From Haemophilus haemolyticus (GTDB taxonomy: Bacteria; Pseudomonadota; Gammaproteobacteria; Enterobacterales; Pasteurellaceae): a DNA stretch of 64,000 nucleotides. A program made the translations under genes and the position numbers. The stretch is taken from positions 558,001 to 622,000 of the forward strand of contig NZ_CP031240.1 of NCBI RefSeq assembly GCF_003351405.1, written 5' to 3'. Positions 1 through 11,302 of the stretch are shown here, piece after piece. The stretch's first letter is position 1, and each line of letters opens with the position of its first letter. The notes beneath the pieces were generated by a model. The model did not search any database. It was not told the DNA's origin and worked only from the letters and a program-made list of their open reading frames with translations.

Positions 1-198
1 ATCGTGTCCGTTAAACCAAATTTGACCCGCGTTGGCTTTTTCCATTCCCATAATAAGCTTGAGTAATGTACTTTTCCCTGCGCCTGAATGCCCAACTAAG
101 TAAGTCATACTTCCCACTGGAAGATGAAAATTCAAGCCTTGTAACGCTGGCTGTGTTGCGCCATGATAGGCTTTAGAAACATTTGAGAACTTAATCAC
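1..198 (-). CDS. ftsE: Cell-division ABC transporter ATPase FtsE (partial, N-terminal part)
   Basis: The reverse strand encodes the first 66 residues of an ABC ATPase, starting at a GTG (198) behind a TAAGGA ribosome-binding site; the window edge removes the rest. A Walker A motif GHSGAGKS is visible. FtsE partners with FtsX at the division septum and links the divisome to peptidoglycan hydrolase activation. It begins 18 bases after the ftsY stop on the same strand, the usual ftsY-ftsE-ftsX order, which supports FtsE over other ABC ATPases. Confidence 0.9.
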   Translation of the reverse strand, partial: MIKFSNVSKAYHGATQPALQGLNFHLPVGSMTYLVGHSGAGKSTLLKLIMGMEKANAGQIWFNGHD

Positions 199-216
199 AA
201 TTTTTCCTTATTCTTT

Positions 217-1563
217 TTATTCTTCTTCATGAACGAATAGTGCCTCAATAAATTCTTTGGCATTAAACTCACGTAAATCTTCAATTTTCTCGCCTACACC
301 GATATAGCAAATAGGCAACTTAAACTGATCGGCTATGGCAAAAATCACACCGCCTTTTGCCGTACCATCTAATTTTGTTAGAGAGATCCCTGTTAAACCG
401 ACAGCCTCATTAAATAATTTCGCTTGGCTAATGGCATTTTGTCCCGTTCCAGCATCCAGCGTAAGCATAATTTCATGTGGTGCAGTTTCGTCATATTTTT
501 TCATAACACGAACGATTTTTTTCAGTTCGTCCATTAAGTTATTTTTATTTTGTAGACGACCCGCTGTATCCGCAATAAGAATATCAATATTGCGTGCAGC
601 CGCTGATTGCATCGCATCAAAAATCACCGATGCAGAATCAGACCCAGTGCTTTGCGCAACAACTGGAATATGATTACGCTCGCCCCAAACTTTAAGCTGC
701 TCAACAGCCGCAGCACGGAAAGTATCGCCTGCTGCGAGCATCACTGATTTTCCTTCAGCCTGAAATTTACGTGCGAGCTTACCAATTGTCGTCGTTTTAC
801 CCACGCCATTTACGCCCACCATTAAAATTACATAAGGTTTCTTCGTAGTATCAATCACAAGAGGCTGCGCCACTGGCTCAAGAATATCCGCCATTTCTAC
901 TTTTAATTGTTGATATAAAAGCTCAGCATCTTGTAATTCTTTTCGGCTTGCATGTTCAGTCAAATTTTTGATGATTTTACTTGTTGTCGGCACGCCAATA
1001 TCCGCAATCAAAAGTTGTTCTTCTAATTCTTCAAACAACTCATCATCAATTTTCTTTCCTAAGAAAAAACTACGAAAACCCGCGCCAATATTTTGTTTAG
1101 TTTTCAGTAATCCCTTAACTAAACGACTAAAAAAGCCCCCTTCACTTGGCTTTTCTCGAGTTTCAATTTCAACAACAGGCTGAAGCTCATTTTTAATATC
1201 TTCAACAATTTCAGATTCAACCACGGTTTCTGTAATCGGAAAGTCATCTTCTAAATTTTTTAATTCGATGATGTCTTCGACTGGCTCAAGTGCGGTTGAA
1301 ATTTCCTGTATTTTTTCTTCTTCAACGATTTCATTCGTTTCAATGCTTTCTACTAAAAACGGCTCAGAATCCACCGCACTTTCTACTGTCTCTAATTCAT
1401 ACAGCTCTTCAACTAAATCATGAGTTTCAGGTTTTTCAATAGACGGCTCAATATCTGTAATCTTTTCTTCTTCAATTGTCGGTTCAATTTTAGGTTCATC
1501 TTGCTTTTTATTACGCCCAAATAACGATGCCCAAAATCCACCTTTTTTATTTTCTTCAGCCAT
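217..1563 (-). CDS. ftsY: Signal recognition particle receptor FtsY
   Basis: This 448-residue GTPase docks SRP-ribosome complexes at the inner membrane for co-translational insertion. The C-terminal NG domain (about residues 150-448) shows the G1 loop GVNGVGKTTT, DTFRAAA, DTAGR and TKLDGTAKGG. The first ~145 residues form a highly acidic A domain rich in Glu, Val and Ile, typical of proteobacterial FtsY and variable in length between strains. The gene is followed directly by ftsE and diverges from rsmD across a 96-base gap. Confidence 0.97.
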   Translation of the reverse strand: MAEENKKGGFWASLFGRNKKQDEPKIEPTIEEEKITDIEPSIEKPETHDLVEELYELETVESAVDSEPFLVESIETNEIVEEEKIQEISTALEPVEDIIELKNLEDDFPITETVVESEIVEDIKNELQPVVEIETREKPSEGGFFSRLVKGLLKTKQNIGAGFRSFFLGKKIDDELFEELEEQLLIADIGVPTTSKIIKNLTEHASRKELQDAELLYQQLKVEMADILEPVAQPLVIDTTKKPYVILMVGVNGVGKTTTIGKLARKFQAEGKSVMLAAGDTFRAAAVEQLKVWGERNHIPVVAQSTGSDSASVIFDAMQSAAARNIDILIADTAGRLQNKNNLMDELKKIVRVMKKYDETAPHEIMLTLDAGTGQNAISQAKLFNEAVGLTGISLTKLDGTAKGGVIFAIADQFKLPICYIGVGEKIEDLREFNAKEFIEALFVHEEE

Positions 1564-1659
1564 AAAATGCTCTCTTAACTGTAATCCGATAAAAATGTCG
1601 TTTATTCTAGCAAAAAATCGTCTAAACTAAGCACAATTTTCAATAAAAATCGAATCTTT

Positions 1660-2241
1660 ATGAAAAAAATACAAACGCCAAATACAAAGGGCGAGGTTCG
1701 CATTATTGCTGGGCTATGGCGAGGGCGAAAACTTCCAGTGTTAAATTCAGAAGGCTTACGCCCGACTGGCGATAGAGTGAAAGAAACGCTTTTTAATTGG
1801 TTAATGCCTTATATCCACCAATCTGAATGTTTAGATGGATTTGCGGGGAGTGGTTCATTAGGTTTCGAAGCACTTTCTCGCCAAGCGAAAAAAGTTACTT
1901 TTTTAGAATTAGATAAAACCATCGCCAATCAATTAAAAAAGAATTTACAAACGCTCAAATGCTCATCAGAACAGGCCGAAGTGATTAATCAAAGTAGTTT
2001 GGATTTTCTAAAACAGCCACAAAATCAACCGCACTTTGATGTGGCGTTTTTAGATCCACCCTTTCATTTTAATTTGGCAGAACAAGCAATTAACTTGCTT
2101 TGTGAAAATAATTGGCTAAAACCCAATGCGTTAATTTACGTAGAAACAGAGAAAGACAAACCGCTCATCACACCTGAAAACTGGACGTTATTGAAAGAAA
2201 AAACGACGGGAATGGTGAGTTATCGTTTATATCAGAATTAG
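1660..2241 (+). CDS. rsmD: 16S rRNA (guanine(966)-N(2))-methyltransferase RsmD
   Basis: The 193-residue class I SAM methyltransferase modifies G966 of 16S rRNA. The SAM-binding loop reads [15 protein letters not shown] (about residues 58-72), and the catalytic DPPF motif characteristic of N-methyltransferases is near residue 131. Length fits E. coli RsmD (198). It is divergent from ftsY, as in many gammaproteobacteria, and ends 10 bases before trmL, so the two are probably cotranscribed. Confidence 0.95.
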   Translation: MKKIQTPNTKGEVRIIAGLWRGRKLPVLNSEGLRPTGDRVKETLFNWLMPYIHQSECLDGFAGSGSLGFEALSRQAKKVTFLELDKTIANQLKKNLQTLKCSSEQAEVINQSSLDFLKQPQNQPHFDVAFLDPPFHFNLAEQAINLLCENNWLKPNALIYVETEKDKPLITPENWTLLKEKTTGMVSYRLYQN

Positions 2242-2251
2242 AGAAAAAATT

Positions 2252-2734
2252 ATGTTAGATATTGTTTTATATGAACCAGAGATCCCACAAAATACCGGTA
2301 ACATTATTCGCCTTTGTGCCAATACAGGATTTCGCTTGCACTTAATTGAACCACTAGGTTTCACCTGGGATGATAAACGCTTACGCCGCTCAGGTTTGGA
2401 TTATCACGAATTTGCGGAAATCAAACGTCACAAAACTTTTGAAGCCTTTTTAGAAAGCGAAAACCCCAAACGTCTCTTTGCACTCACAACAAAAGGCAGT
2501 CCAGCTCATAGCCAGGTGAAGTTTGAACTTGGTGATTATTTAATGTTTGGCCCCGAAACTCGCGGCATACCAATGTCAATTTTAAATGAGATGCCTATGG
2601 AACAAAAAATCCGTATTCCAATGACGGCCAATAGCCGCAGTATGAACTTGTCTAATTCTGTCGCAGTAACGGTTTATGAAGCGTGGCGACAATTAGGCTA
2701 TGAAGGTGCAGTAAATTTACCAGAAGTAAAATAA
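2252..2734 (+). CDS. trmL: tRNA (cytidine/uridine-34-2'-O)-methyltransferase TrmL (SPOUT family)
   Basis: This 160-residue SPOUT (trefoil-knot) enzyme 2'-O-methylates the wobble base of certain leucine tRNAs. Family signatures are the N-terminal [19 protein letters not shown], the central FGPETRGIP and the C-terminal [18 protein letters not shown], which form the knot and the SAM pocket. The H. influenzae family member (YibK, HI0766 from memory) has a known crystal structure. It lies 10 bases after rsmD and ends at a hairpin terminator. Confidence 0.96.
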   Translation: MLDIVLYEPEIPQNTGNIIRLCANTGFRLHLIEPLGFTWDDKRLRRSGLDYHEFAEIKRHKTFEAFLESENPKRLFALTTKGSPAHSQVKFELGDYLMFGPETRGIPMSILNEMPMEQKIRIPMTANSRSMNLSNSVAVTVYEAWRQLGYEGAVNLPEVK

Positions 2735-2737
2735 ACA

Positions 2738-2781
2738 AAAAATGCGGTTAAAATTTAATAAGATTTTTAACCGCTCTTTTG
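2738..2781. terminator. Bidirectional hairpin terminator between trmL and lpsA
   Basis: Inverted arms GCGGTTAAAA (2744-2753) and TTTTAACCGC (about 2765-2774), with A-rich and T-rich flanks, lie between two convergent genes. The arm resembles half of an uptake signal (TGCGGTTAAAATTT), a common terminator design in this genus. Confidence 0.75.
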
Positions 2782-3552
2782 TTATTTAAATGGAACTTGT
2801 TTTCCGAACATTTTTATTTTCACTCGACCAAATTCATTTTTTATTTTTTCTAAAATAGAAAACTTACGTTGATTTCCGTGTACTCTATCTCTCCCCTCTT
2901 TTAAACTGCTTTCAAAAGGATGATCTGGATGTAATACAAAATCTTGAACGCAAACACCAGGTGAAAGTTGTACTATTTTATAATTCTTGAAATGTAAAAA
3001 ATCCTCAAAAACAAGGGAATCAACCGCCACATCAAGTGGTTTATTTTTTACTAATTCAAGCAAATATTTAGCCCCTTTCGCTGTAACAGTATATCCAGCA
3101 CATCCTGATTGTTTTACCGTAATGGGATAAACATTTCTATCACATTTTACAGATTGTGGTTTTTTAAAGAACATTTTGCCATTTGCTTCTAATTTTAAAA
3201 CATGAATATCATCAGAAATATAATCAATTTCTAATAATTCTTTGGCATTTTCTCCTAGATGAATGTCATCTTCAAAAATATTGATATAGTTTAAATTGTT
3301 CTCTAAGGCTAAATTCCACAAGACAATATGACTTAATGCACAACCAATTTCTCCATCTGATAACTTGGCTTGAGGAGAACGATCTAATGTAATATTAAAT
3401 TTTTTAGCGGTTTCTTCAATAAGATCAGGCGTGATAGCATCAAAAAATGCGAAAGGAATATTCTGCTTACAGAATTCTTCGGTAATATGTTTTCGGCGTT
3501 TTTGTTCAGTAGTTAAACTGATAACGTAATTGTGCTGATCTGTATTATGCAT
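2782..3552 (-). CDS. lpsA: Lipooligosaccharide inner-core glycosyltransferase LpsA (GT25 family)
   Basis: The 256-residue protein is a family 25 glycosyltransferase that adds a hexose to the third heptose of the LOS inner core on the cytoplasmic side of the inner membrane. Visible features are the N-terminal VISLTTEQKRRKHI, the LSDGEIGCALSH block (about residues 64-75), the acidic nucleotide-sugar motif FEDD (93-96) and VDSLVFEDF. From memory, published H. influenzae work found residue 151 decides glucose or galactose addition; here it is Cys (KQSGCAGY), which I recall as a glucose type. No phase-variable tetranucleotide tract is present in the reading frame. Confidence 0.88.
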   Translation of the reverse strand: MHNTDQHNYVISLTTEQKRRKHITEEFCKQNIPFAFFDAITPDLIEETAKKFNITLDRSPQAKLSDGEIGCALSHIVLWNLALENNLNYINIFEDDIHLGENAKELLEIDYISDDIHVLKLEANGKMFFKKPQSVKCDRNVYPITVKQSGCAGYTVTAKGAKYLLELVKNKPLDVAVDSLVFEDFLHFKNYKIVQLSPGVCVQDFVLHPDHPFESSLKEGRDRVHGNQRKFSILEKIKNEFGRVKIKMFGKQVPFK

Positions 3553-3598
3553 AATAAGTAACCCAAATAAATAAAAAGGTGGAACAGTATAATATAAA

Positions 3599-3642
3599 AA
3601 GTGCGGTGAAAAATCATAGAAATTTTCACCGCACTTCTTGAT
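3599..3642. terminator. Paired-uptake-signal terminator between ribB and lpsA
   Basis: AAGTGCGGTGAAAA and the inverse TTTTCACCGCACTT form a long stem just after the ribB stop (reverse strand). Two opposed uptake signal cores make a terminator that also serves as a DNA uptake site. Confidence 0.75.
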
Positions 3643-3643
3643 G

Positions 3644-4291
3644 CTAAATATTATGAGTTAAACGATATTCAACTAAATCTTCAATGGTTAGCACGGAATA
3701 ACCAAATTTTTTCGCAAATTCTACGATCTCAGGGGCGCGAGCCATTGTGCCATCGTCATTCGTGATTTCACAAATCACACCTGCATGTTTAAATCCTGCT
3801 AAACGCGCTAAATCAACAGAAGCTTCAGTATGCCCGCGACGAGTAAGTACGCCACCATTTGCTGCACGAAGTGGGAAAACATGACCTGGGCGATGTAAAT
3901 CTGTTGGAACTGCATTATCTGCAATCGCGGTTTGAATGGTTGTGACTCGGTCTGCAGCAGATACACCTGTAGAAACACCTTTCGCGGCTTCAATCGTCAC
4001 AGTAAAAGCCGTTTTGTTTACGCTATTATTGTGTTCTACCATTGGCGGTAAATTGAGTTGTTGGCAACGTTCATCGGTAATGCATAAACAAACAATGCCA
4101 CTGCCATAACGAATTAATTTTGCCATTTGTTCTGGTGTGATTGTTTCAGCTGGGAAAATTAAATCGCCTTCATTTTCACGATCTTCATCATCTAAAACTA
4201 ATACGCCATTTCCATTTTTGAAGGCATTAATTGCGTTAAGTACGCGTTCTTCAGCGGTATTGCCGAATGGAGATAAAATTGACTGATTCAT
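3644..4291 (-). CDS. ribB: 3,4-dihydroxy-2-butanone 4-phosphate synthase
   Basis: The 215-residue monofunctional RibB converts ribulose 5-phosphate to formate and the four-carbon precursor of riboflavin. The active-site loop [12 protein letters not shown] is near residues 34-45, with the conserved [26 protein letters not shown] and [11 protein letters not shown] further on. The gene stands alone and is preceded by an FMN riboswitch, so expression should fall when FMN is plentiful. An AGGA ribosome-binding site lies upstream of the ATG. Confidence 0.97.
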   Translation of the reverse strand: MNQSILSPFGNTAEERVLNAINAFKNGNGVLVLDDEDRENEGDLIFPAETITPEQMAKLIRYGSGIVCLCITDERCQQLNLPPMVEHNNSVNKTAFTVTIEAAKGVSTGVSAADRVTTIQTAIADNAVPTDLHRPGHVFPLRAANGGVLTRRGHTEASVDLARLAGFKHAGVICEITNDDGTMARAPEIVEFAKKFGYSVLTIEDLVEYRLTHNI

Positions 4292-4375
4292 AGTAATTTC
4301 CTAATTTGAGATTTCAATTAAATACCAGAATCAGGGCTGAGAAATGCAAATAAAATGAACGATTTGGGAACCCAA

Positions 4376-6452
<2,077 letters not shown>

Positions 6453-6467
6453 ATCTAGTCCAAAATA

Positions 6468-6497
6468 AAAGCCGACTCATCCGAATCGGCTTTTTTA
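6468..6497 (+). terminator. Rho-independent terminator after nadR operon
   Basis: Stem AAAGCCGA / TCGGCTTT with a short loop is followed by a run of six T residues. It lies 15 bases past the metallophosphoesterase stop and faces the convergent fruA. Confidence 0.85.
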
Positions 6498-6513
6498 CAT
6501 TTAAAGTGCGGTA

Positions 6514-8184
6514 TTATTCCGCATTGTTTTTCGATTTAATAATGGCGTAAACCACACCTGTTGATAAAGCACCAATCGCAATTGCACCAAGATATTTCAA
6601 CGGATCAGATACAAATGGAATGACAAATAACCCGCCGTGTGGAGCTTGTAATGTAATATTTAATCCCATTGAAATCGCACCAGCCACGGCACCACCAATC
6701 ACAGAGCTAATAATGACTCGAATTGGATCTGCTGCCACAAATGGTAATGCACCTTCAGAAATAAAACATAAACCAAGAACAAATGACGCTTTCCCCGTAT
6801 CGCGTTGGCTAACGGTGAATTTATTGCGAGCAATCCAAGTCGCAACTGTCATACCAATTGGAGGAACCATACCCGCGGCCATTGCCGCAGCCATTGGCGT
6901 ATAAACTTGTGATGCAATCAATCCAACCGAAAAAGTGTACGCTGCTTTATTTACCGGTCCGCCCATATCGATACACATCATTGCACCAATAATTGCGCCT
7001 AACACAATCGCATTCACTTCGCCCATTGAAGTAAGCCAATTACTTAGCTCTTTCATAATTTCAGCAACTGGTGGATTGATGAGGTAAATCATCGTCAAAC
7101 CAACGATCATTGAACCTAAGAGCGGTAAAATTAAAATCGGTTTTAATGAAGTCAGGCTTGCTGGCAATCGAATAATCACATTCAGCCCTTTCACCACATA
7201 GCCCGCTAAGAAACCAGCAATAATACCGCCAAGAATCCCTGCACCCGCTTCACTTGCCAGCATCCCCGCAATCAAACCAACTGCAAGTCCTGGACGATCC
7301 GCGATAGAAAATGCAACGTAACCGGCAAACACGGCAATCATTAACTTAAACGCCACGCCACTACCGATATTCATCAACATATTTGGAAGATCCTGTAAAA
7401 CTCCTGTATTTTCAATTACATTAAAACTGAACATAAAGGAAATCGCGATCAATAACCCACCCGCAACCACTAACGGTAACATATGAGAAACGCCCGTCAT
7501 TAAGTGTTTGTACACACCTTTTTTCTCACGACTTTCTTCTTTCGCTCCCGCATTATTTCCACCATCAAAAATTTTAGCTTCTTTAAATGCTTGATCAAAT
7601 TCTTGCTCGGTTTTCTTCAAGGCTAATCCTGTTGAAGTGCGGTACATTGGCTTACCTTTAAATTTATCTAAAGGCACATCAATATCTGCTGCAACAAATA
7701 CCAAATCAGCCGCCGCGACTTCTTCTGCAGTAATTTCATTGCCCACCCCAACTTGACCACGGGTTTCAACTTTTACATTCCAACCTTGTTTTTTCGCATA
7801 GGCTTCAATCGCTTCGGCTGACATAAACGTATGTGCAACCCCAGTTGGACAAGCAGTTACCGCAACAATATTTTTTACACTAGAAACACCTGTAAAACTC
7901 GCCGCACTTTTCGGTGCAACATAATCTGCTCCATTGGCTAAGGCATTTGCCAGCGTGACTTCAGGTGAAATCATGGCGATAGCTTCGCCGATAATAAAAA
8001 CTTTTTTACCGACTAAAGCGGGGTTATTTGGTAATACAGAACCAAATACGAGAACAAGATCTGCTTCGGCTGGTGTTTCTACAATAGAAACATTCGCTTT
8101 TTGCGCAGCCGCTCGAAAAACTTCATGTAATAAATAGGCTTTCGCATCGCCTACATTATCTGATTGGGTTAAAAATAACTTCAT
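6514..8184 (-). CDS. fruA: Fructose PTS permease, EIIBC component FruA
   Basis: FruA transports fructose across the inner membrane and phosphorylates it to fructose 1-phosphate. From the ATG at 8184 it has 556 residues: a degenerate IIB' domain (to about residue 95), the active IIB domain with the phosphocysteine in VTACPTGVAHTFM, a charged linker, then a multi-helix IIC domain with GAMMCIDMGGPVNKAAY and APHGG. A TTG 12 bases upstream is in frame, but the ATG follows GAAGGA at ideal spacing and starts just past the fruK stop (TAGTATG), so the ATG is preferred. Confidence 0.96.
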   Translation of the reverse strand: MKLFLTQSDNVGDAKAYLLHEVFRAAAQKANVSIVETPAEADLVLVFGSVLPNNPALVGKKVFIIGEAIAMISPEVTLANALANGADYVAPKSAASFTGVSSVKNIVAVTACPTGVAHTFMSAEAIEAYAKKQGWNVKVETRGQVGVGNEITAEEVAAADLVFVAADIDVPLDKFKGKPMYRTSTGLALKKTEQEFDQAFKEAKIFDGGNNAGAKEESREKKGVYKHLMTGVSHMLPLVVAGGLLIAISFMFSFNVIENTGVLQDLPNMLMNIGSGVAFKLMIAVFAGYVAFSIADRPGLAVGLIAGMLASEAGAGILGGIIAGFLAGYVVKGLNVIIRLPASLTSLKPILILPLLGSMIVGLTMIYLINPPVAEIMKELSNWLTSMGEVNAIVLGAIIGAMMCIDMGGPVNKAAYTFSVGLIASQVYTPMAAAMAAGMVPPIGMTVATWIARNKFTVSQRDTGKASFVLGLCFISEGALPFVAADPIRVIISSVIGGAVAGAISMGLNITLQAPHGGLFVIPFVSDPLKYLGAIAIGALSTGVVYAIIKSKNNAE

Positions 8185-8185
8185 A

Positions 8186-9127
8186 CTATCCTTCAATCAT
8201 CGTTATTTGTACTTTTTCTAAAATGGGGTCAAGTAAACTCAAATCACTCACACCGACATTACTTTGAGACACCGCAAAAGCGGACACAGCCGTAGCAAAA
8301 GCTAAGGTTTCTGCTTTCGATAAACCTTTTTCAAAACCATAGATTAAACCTGCTACCATTGAATCCCCAGCTCCAACGGTACTCACTACATTTTCACATT
8401 TTGGTGGTTCGGCTTTGAGCACGCTTTCATTATTAATCCATAAAGAACCTTTTGCGCCCATTGAAATAATCACGTTTTCAATGCCTTTCGCTTTGAGTTG
8501 CTGTGCAGCGGCAATAATTTCTTCAAGACTATTTAATGGATGACCAATCCAAGCCTCAAGTTCTCGATGATTGGGTTTTACTAGCCAAGGTTTCGCTTTC
8601 AATCCAGCGGTAAGCGCAGCATTGCTACTATCAAGCACAACTTTTACGCCAGCTTGGTGAAGGTGACTTAACCAATCAGCAAATAATTCAGGAGATACAC
8701 CTCGAGGTAAACTGCCACAAACTGCGACAATGTCATAATCTAAACAATAAGCTAAAGAATCAGTCACAAATTGTTGCCAAACTTGTGGGTTTATTTGATA
8801 TCCCAAGAAATTTAAATCTGTCACATCCGCTTCAGTTTCGGTAATTTTTACATTGATACGAGTTTTGCCATCAACACGGTGGAATTTATCTTCCAAACCA
8901 TGCTTATTAAACATTTGCTCGAAATCAGCTGAATTATCCTCGCCCAAGAAACCGCCTACTGCAACATCAACGCCTAAATCTTTTAGCACTTTTGCGACAT
9001 TAATTCCTTTCCCAGCAGGAAATAAGCCGAGAGTTTCTACGGTATTTACTTCACCAAGTTGGATACGATTTAAACGCCCGACTAAATCATAAGCGGCATT
9101 TAAGGTAATTGTTACGACGCTTGCCAT
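8186..9127 (-). CDS. fruK: 1-phosphofructokinase
   Basis: FruK phosphorylates fructose 1-phosphate to fructose 1,6-bisphosphate, feeding glycolysis. The PfkB-family protein shows the N-terminal VTITLNAAYDL, GKGINVAKVLKDLG, and the catalytic VGAGDSMVAGLIYG near residue 253. I chose the ATG at 9127 (313 residues), one base after the fruB stop and behind AGGTGA, over a GTG nine bases upstream. It is the middle gene of fruB-fruK-fruA. Confidence 0.96.
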   Translation of the reverse strand: MASVVTITLNAAYDLVGRLNRIQLGEVNTVETLGLFPAGKGINVAKVLKDLGVDVAVGGFLGEDNSADFEQMFNKHGLEDKFHRVDGKTRINVKITETEADVTDLNFLGYQINPQVWQQFVTDSLAYCLDYDIVAVCGSLPRGVSPELFADWLSHLHQAGVKVVLDSSNAALTAGLKAKPWLVKPNHRELEAWIGHPLNSLEEIIAAAQQLKAKGIENVIISMGAKGSLWINNESVLKAEPPKCENVVSTVGAGDSMVAGLIYGFEKGLSKAETLAFATAVSAFAVSQSNVGVSDLSLLDPILEKVQITMIEG

Positions 9128-9128
9128 A

Positions 9129-10628
9129 CTATTCACCTAAACCTGATTTGATCACTGCACCGATTCCGTCAATAGCCTGTTGCGCTTCATCGCCCGTTGC
9201 AACAAAACGTAAACGAGTCCCTTTCACCACGCCTAATGCCACAATTTTCATCAAACTTTTAGCGCTCACTAATTGAGAATTACGATCAAGATTCTGAACC
9301 GCCACAGAGGCATTATATTTTTTCACTTCGTTTACTAACACTGCACTTGGGCGAGCGTGCAAACCGTGTTCGTTCTTAATTACAAACACAGCCTCAATGG
9401 CATTTGCCGGTAAGTTATGATCTTCGCTTACCGCTAGTACGTGAATTTGTTCTCCCATAATCTCAATGGTGTCTGGTTCAGATGGTTGCACCGCAGAAAC
9501 ATTCTCGCCCAAGCCATCGGCAATCACTTTGCCCAATGCTTCAATAGCTTGTTTTGCATCTTCCCCTTCTGCCACAAAACGTAAACGATGTCCTTGTGTT
9601 ACACCAAGCGCAACAATCTTCATCAAGCTTTTTGCACTGACGACTTCACTTTCACGAGTAAGATTTTGCACAGTAATTTTCGAAGTGAATTTTTTCACTT
9701 CATTAACCAAATTTGCACTTGGGCGCGCATGTAAACCGTGTTCATTACGAATCGTAAAAGTTCCCACAACGGCACCTTCTACGGATTGAGTTTCAACATC
9801 ACTCGATGAACCCAAAAGTGCGGTTAAAATTTCTGTTGAATTACCATTGAGCAAGGTTGTTTGAACCTCATCATCTAATAAACGCGCTAAAGTTGGATTA
9901 ATTTGATCACTGATAGTTGAAACGGTTATCACGCCTTTTACAGCTTTGCCATTGTGGCTAAAAATCGTTTTGGCACGACTAAATGCCAAGGCATTTTTCA
10001 CATTTCCTACGACAGAATCCGTTACCCATAACCCTTTGCCAAGCGGTAATGCCGCATTATTAATCACCTCAGAAATAAAGCGATTTTCTACCGCACTTTG
10101 CATCTGTAATTGCCCCGCATTAATCGCGACTAAAGTTAATAAACTTTGGGTATCTACGTCTACACTGATATTGGCAGTAGGAATTTCAAATGGCTCAATT
10201 GTCTCGCCCATTAAAATCGCACGAAATTCAGCAACATCGGTTATTTTTGCTAATTTCGCTGCGGTATCTTCATTACTCAAAACGTGAGTAAGTTGACGTA
10301 ATAAGGACAAATGCTCATCAGATCGCGCCGCAATACCAATCACAACATAAGCAATATTTCCTTCGCCCCATTCTATGCCTTGAGGAAATTGAAACACTTG
10401 CACACCCGTTTTCTTTACCATCGAACGAGTATCCAAGGTGCCATGAGGAATAGCGATGCCATTGCCTAAAAAGGTTGAGGTTTGCTGTTCGCGCGCTAGC
10501 ATTCCTTGTAAGTAACCGTTTTCCACATTGTCTGCTTGAACTAATGCGGACGCTGCCATTTCAATCACTTGTTGTTTATCAGCTGCGTTAGCATTTAAAT
10601 GAATGTTGCTTTCCGAAAGTTCTAACAT
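9129..10628 (-). CDS. fruB: Fructose PTS multiphosphoryl transfer protein (EIIA-HPr-HPr)
   Basis: The 499-residue cytoplasmic protein passes phosphate to FruA. An N-terminal EIIA-Fru domain contains the phosphohistidine motif GIAIPHGT (about residues 57-64), followed by a connecting domain. Two consecutive HPr domains follow, each with NEHGLHARPSA (about residues 293 and 422) and SAKSLMKIVALGV. Enterobacterial FruB has a single HPr, so the tandem copy is a lineage trait. The ATG follows AAGGAG. It is the first gene of the fru operon. Confidence 0.96.
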   Translation of the reverse strand: MLELSESNIHLNANAADKQQVIEMAASALVQADNVENGYLQGMLAREQQTSTFLGNGIAIPHGTLDTRSMVKKTGVQVFQFPQGIEWGEGNIAYVVIGIAARSDEHLSLLRQLTHVLSNEDTAAKLAKITDVAEFRAILMGETIEPFEIPTANISVDVDTQSLLTLVAINAGQLQMQSAVENRFISEVINNAALPLGKGLWVTDSVVGNVKNALAFSRAKTIFSHNGKAVKGVITVSTISDQINPTLARLLDDEVQTTLLNGNSTEILTALLGSSSDVETQSVEGAVVGTFTIRNEHGLHARPSANLVNEVKKFTSKITVQNLTRESEVVSAKSLMKIVALGVTQGHRLRFVAEGEDAKQAIEALGKVIADGLGENVSAVQPSEPDTIEIMGEQIHVLAVSEDHNLPANAIEAVFVIKNEHGLHARPSAVLVNEVKKYNASVAVQNLDRNSQLVSAKSLMKIVALGVVKGTRLRFVATGDEAQQAIDGIGAVIKSGLGE

Positions 10629-10653
10629 TCTTGCTCCTTAATAATTTAAAAAT

Positions 10654-10690
10654 AAAGCTGCTGGTGAAATAAATCGACCAGCAGCTTGTT
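10654..10690 (-). terminator. Hairpin between lipoprotein gene and fruB
   Basis: Near-perfect inverted repeat AAGCTGCTGGT / ACCAGCAGCTT lies just after the lipoprotein stop (reverse strand) and is followed by TTTATTTTT. It would end lipoprotein transcription or damp read-through into fruB, whose own promoter has little room (about 70 bases). Confidence 0.7.
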
Positions 10691-10699
10691 GAAAAACAA

Positions 10700-11230
10700 T
10701 TATTTAGATGTACAGGCTTTCAGCAGTGCTTCACTACCTTGCACAATATATTCATCATTTTCACCGCGCTCTTTGCCTTTTTGCAAATCACGCATCGCAT
10801 CATAAATACCTTGAGTCATGCTTTGCGAATCCACTTTTTCCCAACAATTTGCGTTCAAACGTTTAATATTAGCTTGCAATGCTTCCGCATGTAACACGCC
10901 GCTATAATAAGCATATACATCAGAATCATGGCCGCCTGTATAAAGTTTATCCTGAATTTGTTTAACAGGAACTAAAATACGGCCTAAATACCAGTCATTC
11001 GCACCACTTGCAAAATTATCTACAAAGAAATTTTCATTCACGCGACCTTTATATGTCACTACAGTCGCTTCATAAGCAGCCGCATAGGATTTCTGATCGA
11101 TTTTATCTTTATCTAAATCAATCACTTTTTTATCGTTCCCCATAAATGGAATATAGTTAGTAACCGATGACCAAGAAGAACAACCTGCCAACATTAACGT
11201 AAAAAATAAAACAGAGATTTTTTTAAACAT
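10700..11230 (-). CDS. Conserved hypothetical lipoprotein
   Basis: A 176-residue protein with a lipoprotein signal peptide (Lys-Lys, hydrophobic run, lipobox LAGC about residues 15-18) and a polar, mixed-charge mature region without a domain I recognise. I chose the ATG at 11230 because CAGG sits at good spacing; an ATG six bases upstream is also in frame. It is probably anchored in the inner leaflet of the outer membrane or in the inner membrane. Function unknown; a hairpin separates it from fruB. Confidence 0.8.
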   Translation of the reverse strand: MFKKISVLFFTLMLAGCSSWSSVTNYIPFMGNDKKVIDLDKDKIDQKSYAAAYEATVVTYKGRVNENFFVDNFASGANDWYLGRILVPVKQIQDKLYTGGHDSDVYAYYSGVLHAEALQANIKRLNANCWEKVDSQSMTQGIYDAMRDLQKGKERGENDEYIVQGSEALLKACTSK

Positions 11231-11302
11231 AGTCATACCTGATTAAAGTTAATAAAACGTCGCCATTATACTGGCTGAAGGGGATTAAAGAAAGGGCGGT
11301 AA

